In this document: positions 24,838 to 32,545 of the stretch, piece by piece
How the letters are laid out: the number at the start of each line of letters is the position of its first letter
Position numbering within the stretch: the stretch's first letter is position 1
DNA from: an uncultured Pseudomonadota bacterium
GTDB lineage: Bacteria > Pseudomonadota > Gammaproteobacteria > Burkholderiales > SG8-39
Assembly: GCA_903895005.1 (NCBI GenBank)
Contig: CAITSH010000288.1
Location: 1-42,412, forward strand
DNA: 42,412 nt
Direction: 5' to 3'
Notes under the pieces: generated by a model
The model's input: the letters and a program-made list of their open reading frames with translations, nothing else
Databases searched by the model: none
What the model was told of the DNA's origin: nothing
Position numbers and translations under genes: made by a program

Positions 24838-26181
24838 GTGAGCGTCATGGATTTATCGGGAAAACCTAGCAAGGAGTCTTACGCCGCTTTTTTGCGCGAG
24901 TTCCCACGCACGGGACCGGGCACCCTGGGCGGGAAAATGCTGCGTCATTACTGGCATCCGCTGTGCCTTTCCAAAGACCTCAAGGACCTGCCTTACCCGG
25001 TGCGCATGCTCGGAGAAGACCTGGTGGCGTATCGCGAAGTGGACGGCGGCATCAGTCTTCTTGGGGCGCGTTGCCCGCATCGTTGCGCGTCGCTCGCCTA
25101 CGGCCAGATCCGGCCCGAAGGCCTCGCCTGCTCCTACCACGGCTGGACCTTCAACAGTCGCGGTCGCTGCGTGCACACGCCGCTGGAGCCGGTCGACAGC
25201 AGGCTAAAGGATGAAATTGCCCACCTCTGGTACCCGGCGCGCGAATGGGGTGGTTTTGTCTGGTGCTACATGGGCGAGGAAAAGGACAATCCGCCGCCGC
25301 TTCCCAAAATCGACATCCTGGCCCGCACCGACGGCGAACTGATCATCGAGCGCGGGGATTTCCGACCCTACAGCTACCTTAACTTTCTCGAGAACTTCGT
25401 CGACATGGGGCATGTGTTCACCCTGCACATGCTGGTGCCGGGCAAGGTTCCTCCGGAGGTGGCGCCTTATTGCGACATGTCGGTCAGCACCGATTGGCAT
25501 GCGATCACCCATCGCTCGTTCGAGACGGCGTTTGGCATGAAGAGCGTGCTGGTGCATGACACTGCAGATCCGGACAAAAAATTCGTCAACACCTGGAGCC
25601 TTGCGCTGCCGTGTTACTGGCGTTTTGGCGGCATCTCGGCCGGCCTCCCGCCGGACTTCACCAATGACAGGCGGGAATCGGGCGGCATGCTGCGCATCAT
25701 CGATGACGGAAATTTTGAAATCCTGCGCTATTCGCTCATTCGTCCGGGCAATATGCGAACGACCTTCATTCCGCGCTCCAGTGACGCGAGCCGCGGGCTC
25801 GCAGAGGGCATGCGCGGCCTGGTCGAGAAAAAAGACTACGACTTCCGCAAGTATCCGGCGTGGGAGGGGCGGCCGCCGACCGAGGATTATGTCATCCAGG
25901 AATCTCAGGGCGTGATCCCGCCGCGCGAACTCGAGCACCTCGGCAGCTCCGACGCCGGTGTGGCGCTGCTGCGGCGCATCTGGCGCAAGTCGCTCGACAA
26001 CGTCGCAAAAGGCAAACCGCCAAAACAAGCGCAGACAAATGCCGAAGGGATAATCGAGGTAGACAGTTACAAGGGATTTGCCAAAGCGGCCGAGGTCAGG
26101 CTCTCGCCGGAGAACATGCCATCTTCGAAAGACGGTGCCGGCTTGATTCGCGACGCTGCGGGAAAGCTGGTATTCGCCTGA
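24838..26181 (+). CDS. Rieske [2Fe-2S] aromatic ring-hydroxylating oxygenase, alpha subunit
   Basis: This 447-residue terminal oxygenase should insert oxygen into an aromatic ring using electrons from a separate reductase. The Rieske cluster ligands are Cys79 and His81 (CPHRC) and Cys98 and His101 (CSYHGW). The mononuclear iron site shows Asp189, His192 and His197 in ENFVDMGHVFTLH. The layout resembles phthalate 4,5-dioxygenase and other single-component-alpha (VanA/OxoO-like) oxygenases. GTG at 24838 follows a G-rich ribosome site; ATG at 24847 is the alternative. The next gene supplies a small beta-like subunit. No ferredoxin or reductase is encoded nearby. Confidence 0.94.
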   Translation: MSVMDLSGKPSKESYAAFLREFPRTGPGTLGGKMLRHYWHPLCLSKDLKDLPYPVRMLGEDLVAYREVDGGISLLGARCPHRCASLAYGQIRPEGLACSYHGWTFNSRGRCVHTPLEPVDSRLKDEIAHLWYPAREWGGFVWCYMGEEKDNPPPLPKIDILARTDGELIIERGDFRPYSYLNFLENFVDMGHVFTLHMLVPGKVPPEVAPYCDMSVSTDWHAITHRSFETAFGMKSVLVHDTADPDKKFVNTWSLALPCYWRFGGISAGLPPDFTNDRRESGGMLRIIDDGNFEILRYSLIRPGNMRTTFIPRSSDASRGLAEGMRGLVEKKDYDFRKYPAWEGRPPTEDYVIQESQGVIPPRELEHLGSSDAGVALLRRIWRKSLDNVAKGKPPKQAQTNAEGIIEVDSYKGFAKAAEVRLSPENMPSSKDGAGLIRDAAGKLVFA

Positions 26182-26205
26182 CCCATTTGCCGACGGGAAA
26201 CACAC

Positions 26206-26679
26206 ATGGACCGCGATGAAGCACGAAAAATAGAATGGGATTGCAGCCAGCTGCTGCTGAAATTCTACGGATACCTGGATGAAAAGCGCTACGACGATCT
26301 GGTGGCCTTGTTTGCCCCCGATGGCGCGTGGGTGCGACTGGGCAAGGAACTGGCCGGTCCCGCCGCCATTCTTGAGGCGATGAAGGAGCGGGAGGACTGG
26401 ATGACGGCGCACCTTGTCAGCAATATCCGGGTCGAGATAATCGGCCCCGACCGCGCCGACACCACGCAATACATCACGCTCTACCGCCATGAGGGTTTCG
26501 ATGCCGCGGCGGGTCCCGGCCCTGTGGTGCTGCCGCTTGGCATCCTGCGCCACAAGGACCAGCTTGTTCGCATGGGCGGGGAGTGGAAGTTCAAGCGCAA
26601 GACCAGCCGCGCGATGATGGTCAATCGCGAGCGGGTGACCATTTACGACAAACCACCCGTCCAATCCGGGACATCCTGA
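26206..26679 (+). CDS. SnoaL/NTF2-fold protein, probable oxygenase beta subunit
   Basis: This 157-residue protein has the NTF2-like fold of ring-hydroxylating dioxygenase small subunits and SnoaL-type enzymes. CSQLLLKFYGYLDEKRYDDLVALFAPDGAWVRLGKELAGPAAILEAM is the characteristic helix and strand opening, and YITLYRHEG plus GEWKFKRKTSRAMMV complete the sheet. It lies 24 bases after the Rieske alpha gene, so a structural subunit role is most likely. Beta subunits usually run about 170-190 residues, so this one is short. A separate isomerase activity remains possible. Confidence 0.8.
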   Translation: MDRDEARKIEWDCSQLLLKFYGYLDEKRYDDLVALFAPDGAWVRLGKELAGPAAILEAMKEREDWMTAHLVSNIRVEIIGPDRADTTQYITLYRHEGFDAAAGPGPVVLPLGILRHKDQLVRMGGEWKFKRKTSRAMMVNRERVTIYDKPPVQSGTS

Positions 26680-26695
26680 AGAAAGAAAGTACAAC

Positions 26696-27682
26696 ATGCT
26701 CAGCGCAAAAGACATCCGCGGCCTGTATGCCATCCTGCCAACGCCGGCCAAGCCCGGAGCCAACCGCACCGACGCGCTCGATACCGTGGACCTTGATGAG
26801 ACCGCGCGTTTTGTCAACGCGCTTATCCGCGACGGCGCCGCAGGCGTGATCGCACTTGGCACCACGGGCGAGTGCGCCACCCTGTCGAGGCCCGATTACG
26901 AGGCCTTTGCCCGTTGCGTAGTCGAAACGGTGAACAAGCGCGTGCCGACCTTCATCGGGACGACGGCGCTTGGTGCGCACGAGGTCGCGAGCCGCATGAA
27001 GTTCATTCGCGGCTGTGGTGCTGATGGCACCCTGCTCGGCCTGCCGATGTGGCAGCCCCTGACCAACACCACTGCGGTGCGTTTTTACCGCGAGATGTCT
27101 GAATGTTTTCCGGATGTGGCGATCATGGTTTATGCCAACCAGCGCGCCTTTCGCTACACCTTCCCGCAGGAATTCTGGGAGGCGCTATCGCGCGAGGCAC
27201 CTACAGTGGTGTCAGCCAAGCTGTCGCGCCCAAAGGACCTTGCGGCCCTGATCAAGGGGACGGGCGGGCGTATCAACATCATGCCCAATGAAATGACGGT
27301 GCATGAATTCTTTGCGCTCTCGCCCGAGTCAACCACCGCCTGCTGGGCGACCGCCGCGGGAATGGGCCCGGCTCCGGTGATTGCGATGATGGACGCCGTG
27401 CTCAAGGGTGACAAGGTGCGTGTCGAGAGCATCGCCGCCGAGATCAGCTGGGCCAATGAGCCGGTGAAGCCGATTTTTCGCGATCCGGAGGTGTTCGCCC
27501 AGTACAACATCCAGGTGGAAAAAACACGCATCAACGCCGCCGGCTATTGCAACAGCGGTCCGACGCGTCCGCCGTATGACGACCTACCCGAGCAGTATCG
27601 GACGCCCTCGGTCGAGTGCGGCCAGCGCTGGGCGCAGTTGCATAAAAAGTTTTCTGGCGCGGCGATGACAAGCGAAGCATGA
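26696..27682 (+). CDS. DapA-superfamily hydratase-aldolase (NahE/PhdJ-like)
   Basis: This 328-residue class I aldolase forms a Schiff base with Lys175 (VVSAKLS); Tyr146 (MVYANQ) and the GTTGECATL loop (55-63) complete the site. Unlike dihydrodipicolinate synthase it has the GLYAILPTPA start, the GADGTLLGLPMWQPLTNTTAVRFYREM segment and the C-terminal YNIQVEKTRINAAGYCNSGPTRPPYDDLP end. These are landmarks I associate with trans-o-hydroxybenzylidenepyruvate and carboxybenzalpyruvate hydratase-aldolases. Such enzymes split ring-cleavage products of bicyclic aromatics to an aromatic aldehyde and pyruvate. It starts 16 bases after the beta subunit and its stop overlaps the next start (ATGA). Confidence 0.85.
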   Translation: MLSAKDIRGLYAILPTPAKPGANRTDALDTVDLDETARFVNALIRDGAAGVIALGTTGECATLSRPDYEAFARCVVETVNKRVPTFIGTTALGAHEVASRMKFIRGCGADGTLLGLPMWQPLTNTTAVRFYREMSECFPDVAIMVYANQRAFRYTFPQEFWEALSREAPTVVSAKLSRPKDLAALIKGTGGRINIMPNEMTVHEFFALSPESTTACWATAAGMGPAPVIAMMDAVLKGDKVRVESIAAEISWANEPVKPIFRDPEVFAQYNIQVEKTRINAAGYCNSGPTRPPYDDLPEQYRTPSVECGQRWAQLHKKFSGAAMTSEA

Positions 27683-28584
27683 GCGCCCCGCGGGTGTTTG
27701 CGCTGCGCAGCCTGCAGCTGGCGGTTACCGATGTTGAAGCGTCCGCACGGTTTTATCGCGACGCCTGGGGGCTGGAGGCGCTCCCGGAGGATTCGGCCGA
27801 TCCGCAGGCAAGGCGCTTTCGCGGCACGGGTCCAGAGCATCATGTGCTGACAGTGCGCAAGGCGGCACGTGCGGGCCTGCGCGGTTTGCAGTTCGCGGCG
27901 CGCGATGCGGACGCGGTGCTCGGCCTTCAGGCCAGGGCAAAGGCCGCCGGCGCGACCATCGCGCAAACGGCCGCCGAACTGCCGGCGGGGGCCGGTGGCG
28001 GCTACGGGTTTGTACTGCGCAGCCCCGACGGCCTGGATATCGGCGTTTCCAGCGGGGTCGCCGCGCATAGTGACGTGATCAACGACCGTTCCCGGCCGAT
28101 GAATCTCACCCATGCGGTGCTCAACAGCAAGGACGTAACTGCACAGGCCGCATTTTTTCGCGATGTGCTCGGATTCCGCTCAAGCGACACTACGGCGCGC
28201 ATGGAGTTCATGCGATGCGGCGCCGACCACCACAGCCTGGCGATCGCCAAGGGCGACGGTCTTTCGCTCAACCATGCATCGTTTGAAATGCAGGACTTTG
28301 ACGGCTTGATGCGCGGCTGCGGCCGGATGACCCGGGCCGGTCACGCCATCGAATGGGGCGTCGGCCGCCACGGACCGGGTAACAACATTTTTGCCTACTT
28401 CATAGACCCGGACGGTTTTGCCGTCGAATACACCACGGGCATGGAAAAAATAGACGAGGCCGAGCATGTTGCCGGCAGCGCCGAATTCTGGACCAACTTT
28501 CCCATGCGCCCCTGCCGCTGGGGACTGGCGCGCAAGCCTTCCGATGCGATGGAGCGCGCCTTCTCCGGCGTGCTCAAATCCTGA
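27679..28584 (+). CDS. Type I extradiol (VOC) ring-cleavage dioxygenase
   Basis: This 301-residue enzyme has two VOC modules like BphC. The C-terminal module carries the iron ligands His145 (NLTHAVL), His199 (LNHASFEM) and Glu250 (FAVEYTTG), and the catalytic histidine region His184-His185 (DHHSLAI). The GHAIEWGVGRHGPGNNIFAYFIDPDG stretch is the extradiol signature. It should cleave a catechol-type ring next to its hydroxyls, giving a meta-cleavage product for the hydratase-aldolase encoded just before it. The start overlaps that gene by four bases. The exact catechol is unknown. Confidence 0.86.
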   Translation: MSAPRVFALRSLQLAVTDVEASARFYRDAWGLEALPEDSADPQARRFRGTGPEHHVLTVRKAARAGLRGLQFAARDADAVLGLQARAKAAGATIAQTAAELPAGAGGGYGFVLRSPDGLDIGVSSGVAAHSDVINDRSRPMNLTHAVLNSKDVTAQAAFFRDVLGFRSSDTTARMEFMRCGADHHSLAIAKGDGLSLNHASFEMQDFDGLMRGCGRMTRAGHAIEWGVGRHGPGNNIFAYFIDPDGFAVEYTTGMEKIDEAEHVAGSAEFWTNFPMRPCRWGLARKPSDAMERAFSGVLKS

Positions 28585-28603
28585 GTCCCGCGCCGTCGCG
28601 GCT

Positions 28604-30214
28604 ATGAATATTCCACACCACGACGTCGCCATCACCGGTTTCGGGCCCTGTGGCGCCGTGGCGGCGGTCTTGCTCGGAAAAATGGGACTGCGCGTGCTGG
28701 TGGTGGAAAGGTCGCACACGATTTACGACAAGCCGCGCGCCGTGGCCATGGACCACGAAATCATGCGTGTGTTGCAGGGCTGCGACGTCGGCTCTGCCGT
28801 GGCGCCGCATACCGCGCCATTCACGCTGTCCGAGCGCATCGGCGCCGATGGCCAGTTGTTGCGCCGCGTCGGCATGCTGCCGCCGCCCTATCCGCTGGCC
28901 TGGGCGCCGACCATGGCTTTTCACCAGCCGCAGGTGGAGGGCATCCTGCGCGCGCGTGTCGCCGAACTGCCCTGCGTCGAGGTCCGGCTTGGCCTTGAAC
29001 TCACGGCACTGTCGCAGGATGGCGAGGGGGTTACGCTGAGCTTGCAGGGCGAGGATGGTGTGATGCAGTCGGCGAGGGCGCGCTATGTCATCGGCTGCGA
29101 CGGCGCGTCGAGTACGGTGCGGCGCCTGCTTGGCATCGGTGTGGATGACCTTGGGTTCAACGAGCCCTGGTTGGTGATAGACCTGCTCGCCAACGACAAG
29201 GGCCTCGCGCACCTGCCCAAGGTGAGCACGCATTTTTGCGATCCTGCGCGGCCGGCGATGTTCGTCGTCTGCACCGGCAGGCACCGCCGCTTCGAGATCA
29301 TGCTCAAGCCCGGTGAAATACCGCAGGACATGGAGCGCGCAGAGGCGGTTTGGGATGTGTTGTCGCCCTGGGTGGCGCGCGACGAGGCCGAACTGTGGCG
29401 GCGTGCAAGCTACTGTTTTCGCGCGCTGGTGGCAAAACAATGGCGCGTCGACCGCGTGTTTCTTGCCGGCGACGCCGCCCACCAGCAGCCACCCTTTCTC
29501 GGGCAGGGCTGGTGCCAGGGCGTGCGCGACGTCTGCAACCTCGCCTGGAAGCTGCAGCAGGTGTTGGCCGGCGAAGCGGGCGAGGCGCTGCTTGACACCT
29601 ACTTCGCAGAGCGCAGCACCCATGTTCGCGAACTGACGCACACCATTCTGGGCATGGGTCGCTTCCTGTGCGAGCTTGACCCGGTCGCCGCGCGCGCGCG
29701 CGATGCACAATTGCTGGCCGAGGCGGGCGGCGAAATACGCACGGTGCTGCGCCAGGATTTGATTCCCGGACTGCGCGCGGGGATGTTGTCTTCGCGTGAA
29801 CACGCCGCGCATGGCACGCTGTTTCCACAACCCTGGGTGCGCGACGGCGGCACGATTGCCAGGATGGATGATGCGGCCGGTTCCGGCTGGCGTGTGGTTC
29901 TGGGCGATGCGGCCTTGTCGTGGCAGCCCCAGGCGCGACCTCCGATGCGTGTGCTGCGCGTTGCGGCTGCGCCCGGCACCGAGGCCGGCACAGAGTGTTG
30001 GGCGGAGACCGAGGGGGTGCTCGCGGGCTGGTTTGCCCGCCATGGCGCCGCGGCGGCCATCGTGCGGCCGGACCACTACGTGTACGCCGTCGCGGCCAGC
30101 GCAAGGGTGCTGCAAGACGAACTTGACGCGCTCCCCGCCGCTGCGGCCGGCGCACCGGCCCCGGCATGGCAGGTCGCCTCAGGGCATGCGGGTTTGCGGG
30201 CGCTCGGCACATGA
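28604..30214 (+). CDS. FAD-dependent aromatic hydroxylase (MhpA-like)
   Basis: This 536-residue class A flavoprotein monooxygenase should hydroxylate a phenolic ring with NAD(P)H and oxygen. FAD motifs are GFGPCG (12-17), the DG motif YVIGCDGASSTVRRLLG (161-177) and GDAAHQQPPFLGQGWCQGVRDV (289-310). Its closest named group appears to be 3-(3-hydroxyphenyl)propionate hydroxylase. WC after GQG, where relatives often have MC or LN, is an oddity. The C-terminal 150 residues form the thioredoxin-like dimer domain. It follows the extradiol gene by 19 bases and overlaps the next gene by four. Confidence 0.88.
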   Translation: MNIPHHDVAITGFGPCGAVAAVLLGKMGLRVLVVERSHTIYDKPRAVAMDHEIMRVLQGCDVGSAVAPHTAPFTLSERIGADGQLLRRVGMLPPPYPLAWAPTMAFHQPQVEGILRARVAELPCVEVRLGLELTALSQDGEGVTLSLQGEDGVMQSARARYVIGCDGASSTVRRLLGIGVDDLGFNEPWLVIDLLANDKGLAHLPKVSTHFCDPARPAMFVVCTGRHRRFEIMLKPGEIPQDMERAEAVWDVLSPWVARDEAELWRRASYCFRALVAKQWRVDRVFLAGDAAHQQPPFLGQGWCQGVRDVCNLAWKLQQVLAGEAGEALLDTYFAERSTHVRELTHTILGMGRFLCELDPVAARARDAQLLAEAGGEIRTVLRQDLIPGLRAGMLSSREHAAHGTLFPQPWVRDGGTIARMDDAAGSGWRVVLGDAALSWQPQARPPMRVLRVAAAPGTEAGTECWAETEGVLAGWFARHGAAAAIVRPDHYVYAVAASARVLQDELDALPAAAAGAPAPAWQVASGHAGLRALGT

Positions 30215-31050
30215 AGGTTTTAGTCACCGGCGGCAGCGGACAACTCGGGCAGCATGTCGTCGGCGAATTGGCCTGCGCCGGCCATCATGTCTTGAGTATC
30301 GACCGTCATCGGCATCCGGCCGGGCACCGCCCGTCGCTGACGGGGGACCTGCGCGATCCAGAGGTGCTGCTCGGTGCCTGTGCCGGCGTTGATGGCGTGG
30401 TCCACCTCGCCGCACACATCAAACCGGGCATCGCCAGCGACTACGCCACCTTCAATGACAACACGCAAATGACTTACAACGTGCTGCGGGCGGCGGCCGA
30501 GTGCGGGGTCAGGCGCGCGGTTATCGCCTCAAGCCTCGCGGCCTATGGATACCTCTATGGCCACCCCGGCGGCACTCCGGATTACCTGCCGCTGGACGAA
30601 GCCCATCCCTGCCGGCCGACCGACCCCTACGGGCTGTCCAAGGTTGTCGGGGAGACCATCGCCGACGCCTTTGCGCTGCGCAACGGCATGGGCATCGCCA
30701 GTTTGCGCCTGCCTGGCATCAACTACGACCCTGCGTTCAAGCGAATTTTTGGTTTGATGAATGATCCGGCCTTCCGGCGCCCGGGCTTCTGGACCTATGT
30801 GGATGTGCGTGATGCCGCACTGGCCTGCCGTCTGGCCGTTGAGGCGAGCTTCAGCGGCCATCGCGTTTTCAACATTGCCGCGCCGGGCAGCAATATGCGT
30901 AAATCCACAGCAGAGTTGATCGCGCGTTTCATTCCCGATTTGCGCGATATCCGCTGCCATGAGCCCGGCAACTGGAGCGGCATGGACTGCGCGCGCGCGG
31001 CGCACGAACTGGGTTTTCGTGCCCGCCACACCTGGGAGGGGGAAGGCTGA
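30211..31050 (+). CDS. NAD(P)-dependent epimerase/dehydratase-type SDR
   Basis: This 279-residue extended SDR has the TGGSGQLGQHV dinucleotide motif (6-16), an acidic DR at 31-32 suggesting NAD preference, VVHLAA (63-68), Ser107/Ser108 and the catalytic pair Tyr140 and Lys144 in DPYGLSKVVGE. LRLPGINYD and RPGFWTYVDVRDAALAC match nucleotide-sugar-type SDRs, but the position in an aromatic operon makes a dehydrogenase or hydrolase-like catabolic step more likely. The start overlaps the hydroxylase stop as ATGA. A palindromic repeat follows within 10 bases and probably marks the end of the operon. Confidence 0.85.
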   Translation: MKVLVTGGSGQLGQHVVGELACAGHHVLSIDRHRHPAGHRPSLTGDLRDPEVLLGACAGVDGVVHLAAHIKPGIASDYATFNDNTQMTYNVLRAAAECGVRRAVIASSLAAYGYLYGHPGGTPDYLPLDEAHPCRPTDPYGLSKVVGETIADAFALRNGMGIASLRLPGINYDPAFKRIFGLMNDPAFRRPGFWTYVDVRDAALACRLAVEASFSGHRVFNIAAPGSNMRKSTAELIARFIPDLRDIRCHEPGNWSGMDCARAAHELGFRARHTWEGEG

Positions 31051-31059
31051 TTCTTGATG

Positions 31060-31100
31060 GATGGCTGGAAACTCGCGCCGGTTGGGGCTTTCCAGCCATC
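31060..31100. repeat. Dispersed palindrome, copy 4 (end of the aromatic operon)
   Basis: GATGGCTGGAAA and TTTCCAGCCATC (12 bp, perfect, the longest stem of the family) flank 17 bases. It starts 10 bases after the SDR stop. It is a likely 3'-end element of the aromatic operon. Confidence 0.8.
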
Positions 31101-31195
31101 GCTCTAGTACAGACGGGCCGGCGGGCGGCCACGTTATACTTTCTTCGTGGAACAAAGCTTCCCGCCTCTTGTTGCCCGTTACGCGGAGGAGAACC

Positions 31196-31681
31196 ATGAT
31201 GAAAACAATGCTGACGTGCGCGGCATGGTTTGCGATGCTGTTTGCCTTGCCGGTCTTCGCCGACGACACGGCCCGCATCGTTGGCAACTGGAAGCTGGTG
31301 TCGGTGCTCTACGAGGACGCGCAAACGAAGGAGCGCACGCCGGTGCTGGGGGCGAAACCGCGCGGCTACCAGATCGCCACGGCGTCGGGGCGATGGCTGG
31401 CGCTGGTCACGGCCGAGGGGCGCAAGATCCCGACCAATGACGAGGAGCGCGCCCTGGCGCTGCGCAGCATGATCTCCTATACCGGCGACTACCGCCTCGA
31501 GGACGGGAAGGTCATCACCAAGGTTGAGGCGGCGTGGAACGAGTCCTGGGTGGGCACCGAGCAGGTGCGCGCCTACCGTTTTGAAGGCGACACCTTGTAT
31601 CTGGAAAGCCCGCCGCAGCCGCACCCGAACATAGGCGGCCGTGTGGTGCGGATTATTGTCACCTGGCGGCGTGACAAATAG
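31196..31681 (+). CDS. Exported lipocalin-like domain protein, second copy type
   Basis: This 161-residue protein has a signal peptide (about 1-22, ending VFADD) and a lipocalin-like barrel with IVGNWKLVSVLYEDAQTKERTPVLGAKPRGYQIATASGRWLALVT and YTGDYRLEDGKVITKVEAAWN. The GNW and YTGDYRLE segments are typical. The ATG at 31196 follows GGAGGAG; a second ATG lies directly after it. A TATACT -10-like sequence (31135-31140) after the palindrome suggests its own promoter. Function and ligand are unknown. It resembles the protein at 18013-18555 in fold but not closely in sequence. Confidence 0.82.
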   Translation: MMKTMLTCAAWFAMLFALPVFADDTARIVGNWKLVSVLYEDAQTKERTPVLGAKPRGYQIATASGRWLALVTAEGRKIPTNDEERALALRSMISYTGDYRLEDGKVITKVEAAWNESWVGTEQVRAYRFEGDTLYLESPPQPHPNIGGRVVRIIVTWRRDK

Positions 31682-31762
31682 ATATTCGAAGCGGCTGCCC
31701 CCGGCAATTGCCGATAGCGTTTATCCTCGCGACACGCACCCAACCTCCTTGGAGTGGAACCG

Positions 31763-32374
31763 ATGAAACGATCCCAGATGCATTCTTTATGGTTCGCGAT
31801 CGCGCTGAGCGCGGCACTGAGCACGACCGCCATGGCACAGAACGCCGTGCGCATTCGTGGCGACATTACCGCCATCAGCGGCGATGTCTTGTCGGTGAAG
31901 ACACGCGAGGGGCAGGATCTTAAGGTTGAGCTCGCCGAAAAGGCGAGCTTTGCTTATATGAAGGCCCTCAAGCTCGAGGACGTGAAGCCCGGCACGCCGC
32001 TTGGTACCAGCGCGGTGAAGGGGCCCGACGGCAAGCTCGTGGCGCGCGAATTGCATCTGTTCGCCGCCGAGCGCGGCGTTCCGAACGAAGGCCACCGCCC
32101 GTGGGATCTGGAGCCCGGCTCAACCATGACCAACGCCACGGTGTCGGCGGTGGCACAGGCTACGGGCGGGCGTGAAATCACGCTCATCTACAAGGACGGC
32201 AAGCAACAGGTCATCGTGCCGGCCAATGTCCCGGTGGTCAGCGCAGTGGAGGGCGACCGTTCGCTGCTGGTGGTGGGAACCTATGTGGTCATCGCCGCCA
32301 CCGTCAGCCCGGACAACAAGATCACCGCAACGCGGGTGCAGGTCACAAAGGACGGCGTGAGGCCGCCGACCTGA
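31763..32374 (+). CDS. Exported hypothetical protein, DUF5666-like
   Basis: This 203-residue protein has a signal peptide (about 1-25, WFAIALSAALSTTAMAQ) followed by a small OB-like beta domain: VRIRGDITAISGDVLSVKTREGQDLKVELAE, then a repeat-like second module near 145-200 (GKQQVIVPANVPVVSAVEGDRSLLVVGTYVVIAATVSPDNKI). Both modules pair a threshold of GD or PDNKI with a short beta hairpin, as in DUF5666 proteins, though the match is tentative. The ATG follows GGAG by 8 bases. It follows the lipocalin-like gene by 81 bases. No function can be given. Confidence 0.7.
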   Translation: MKRSQMHSLWFAIALSAALSTTAMAQNAVRIRGDITAISGDVLSVKTREGQDLKVELAEKASFAYMKALKLEDVKPGTPLGTSAVKGPDGKLVARELHLFAAERGVPNEGHRPWDLEPGSTMTNATVSAVAQATGGREITLIYKDGKQQVIVPANVPVVSAVEGDRSLLVVGTYVVIAATVSPDNKITATRVQVTKDGVRPPT

Positions 32375-32393
32375 GGTCGTCTTAGGTCGTCTG
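32374..32393. repeat. Short tandem repeat at the end of the DUF5666-like gene
   Basis: AGGTCGTCTT and AGGTCGTCTG are two adjacent 10-base units, beginning in the TGA stop codon. Only two copies are present; it is probably a local duplication. Confidence 0.5.
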
Positions 32394-32496
32394 AGGCTGG
32401 TCGGCGGGCCGCGCGGCGCACCGAAGCGATGACTGCCCGCCGGAATTGGTGCATGCGTGGGCGCGGCACAGGCCTTTGTGTATGATCATTCTTGAT

Positions 32497-32512
32497 CGTT
32501 CGTATTCGAACG
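32497..32512. promoter_or_regulatory. Operator-like palindrome upstream of Bug copy 3
   Basis: CGTTCG-TATT-CGAACG is a perfect 6-bp inverted repeat, 33 bases before the start of the third Bug gene and close to a TATGAT -10-like sequence (32481-32486). It could bind a repressor. No regulator gene is adjacent. Confidence 0.35.
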
Positions 32513-32545
32513 TTTGGTGCGTTGCTGCTTCTTCCGGAGGGTTAA

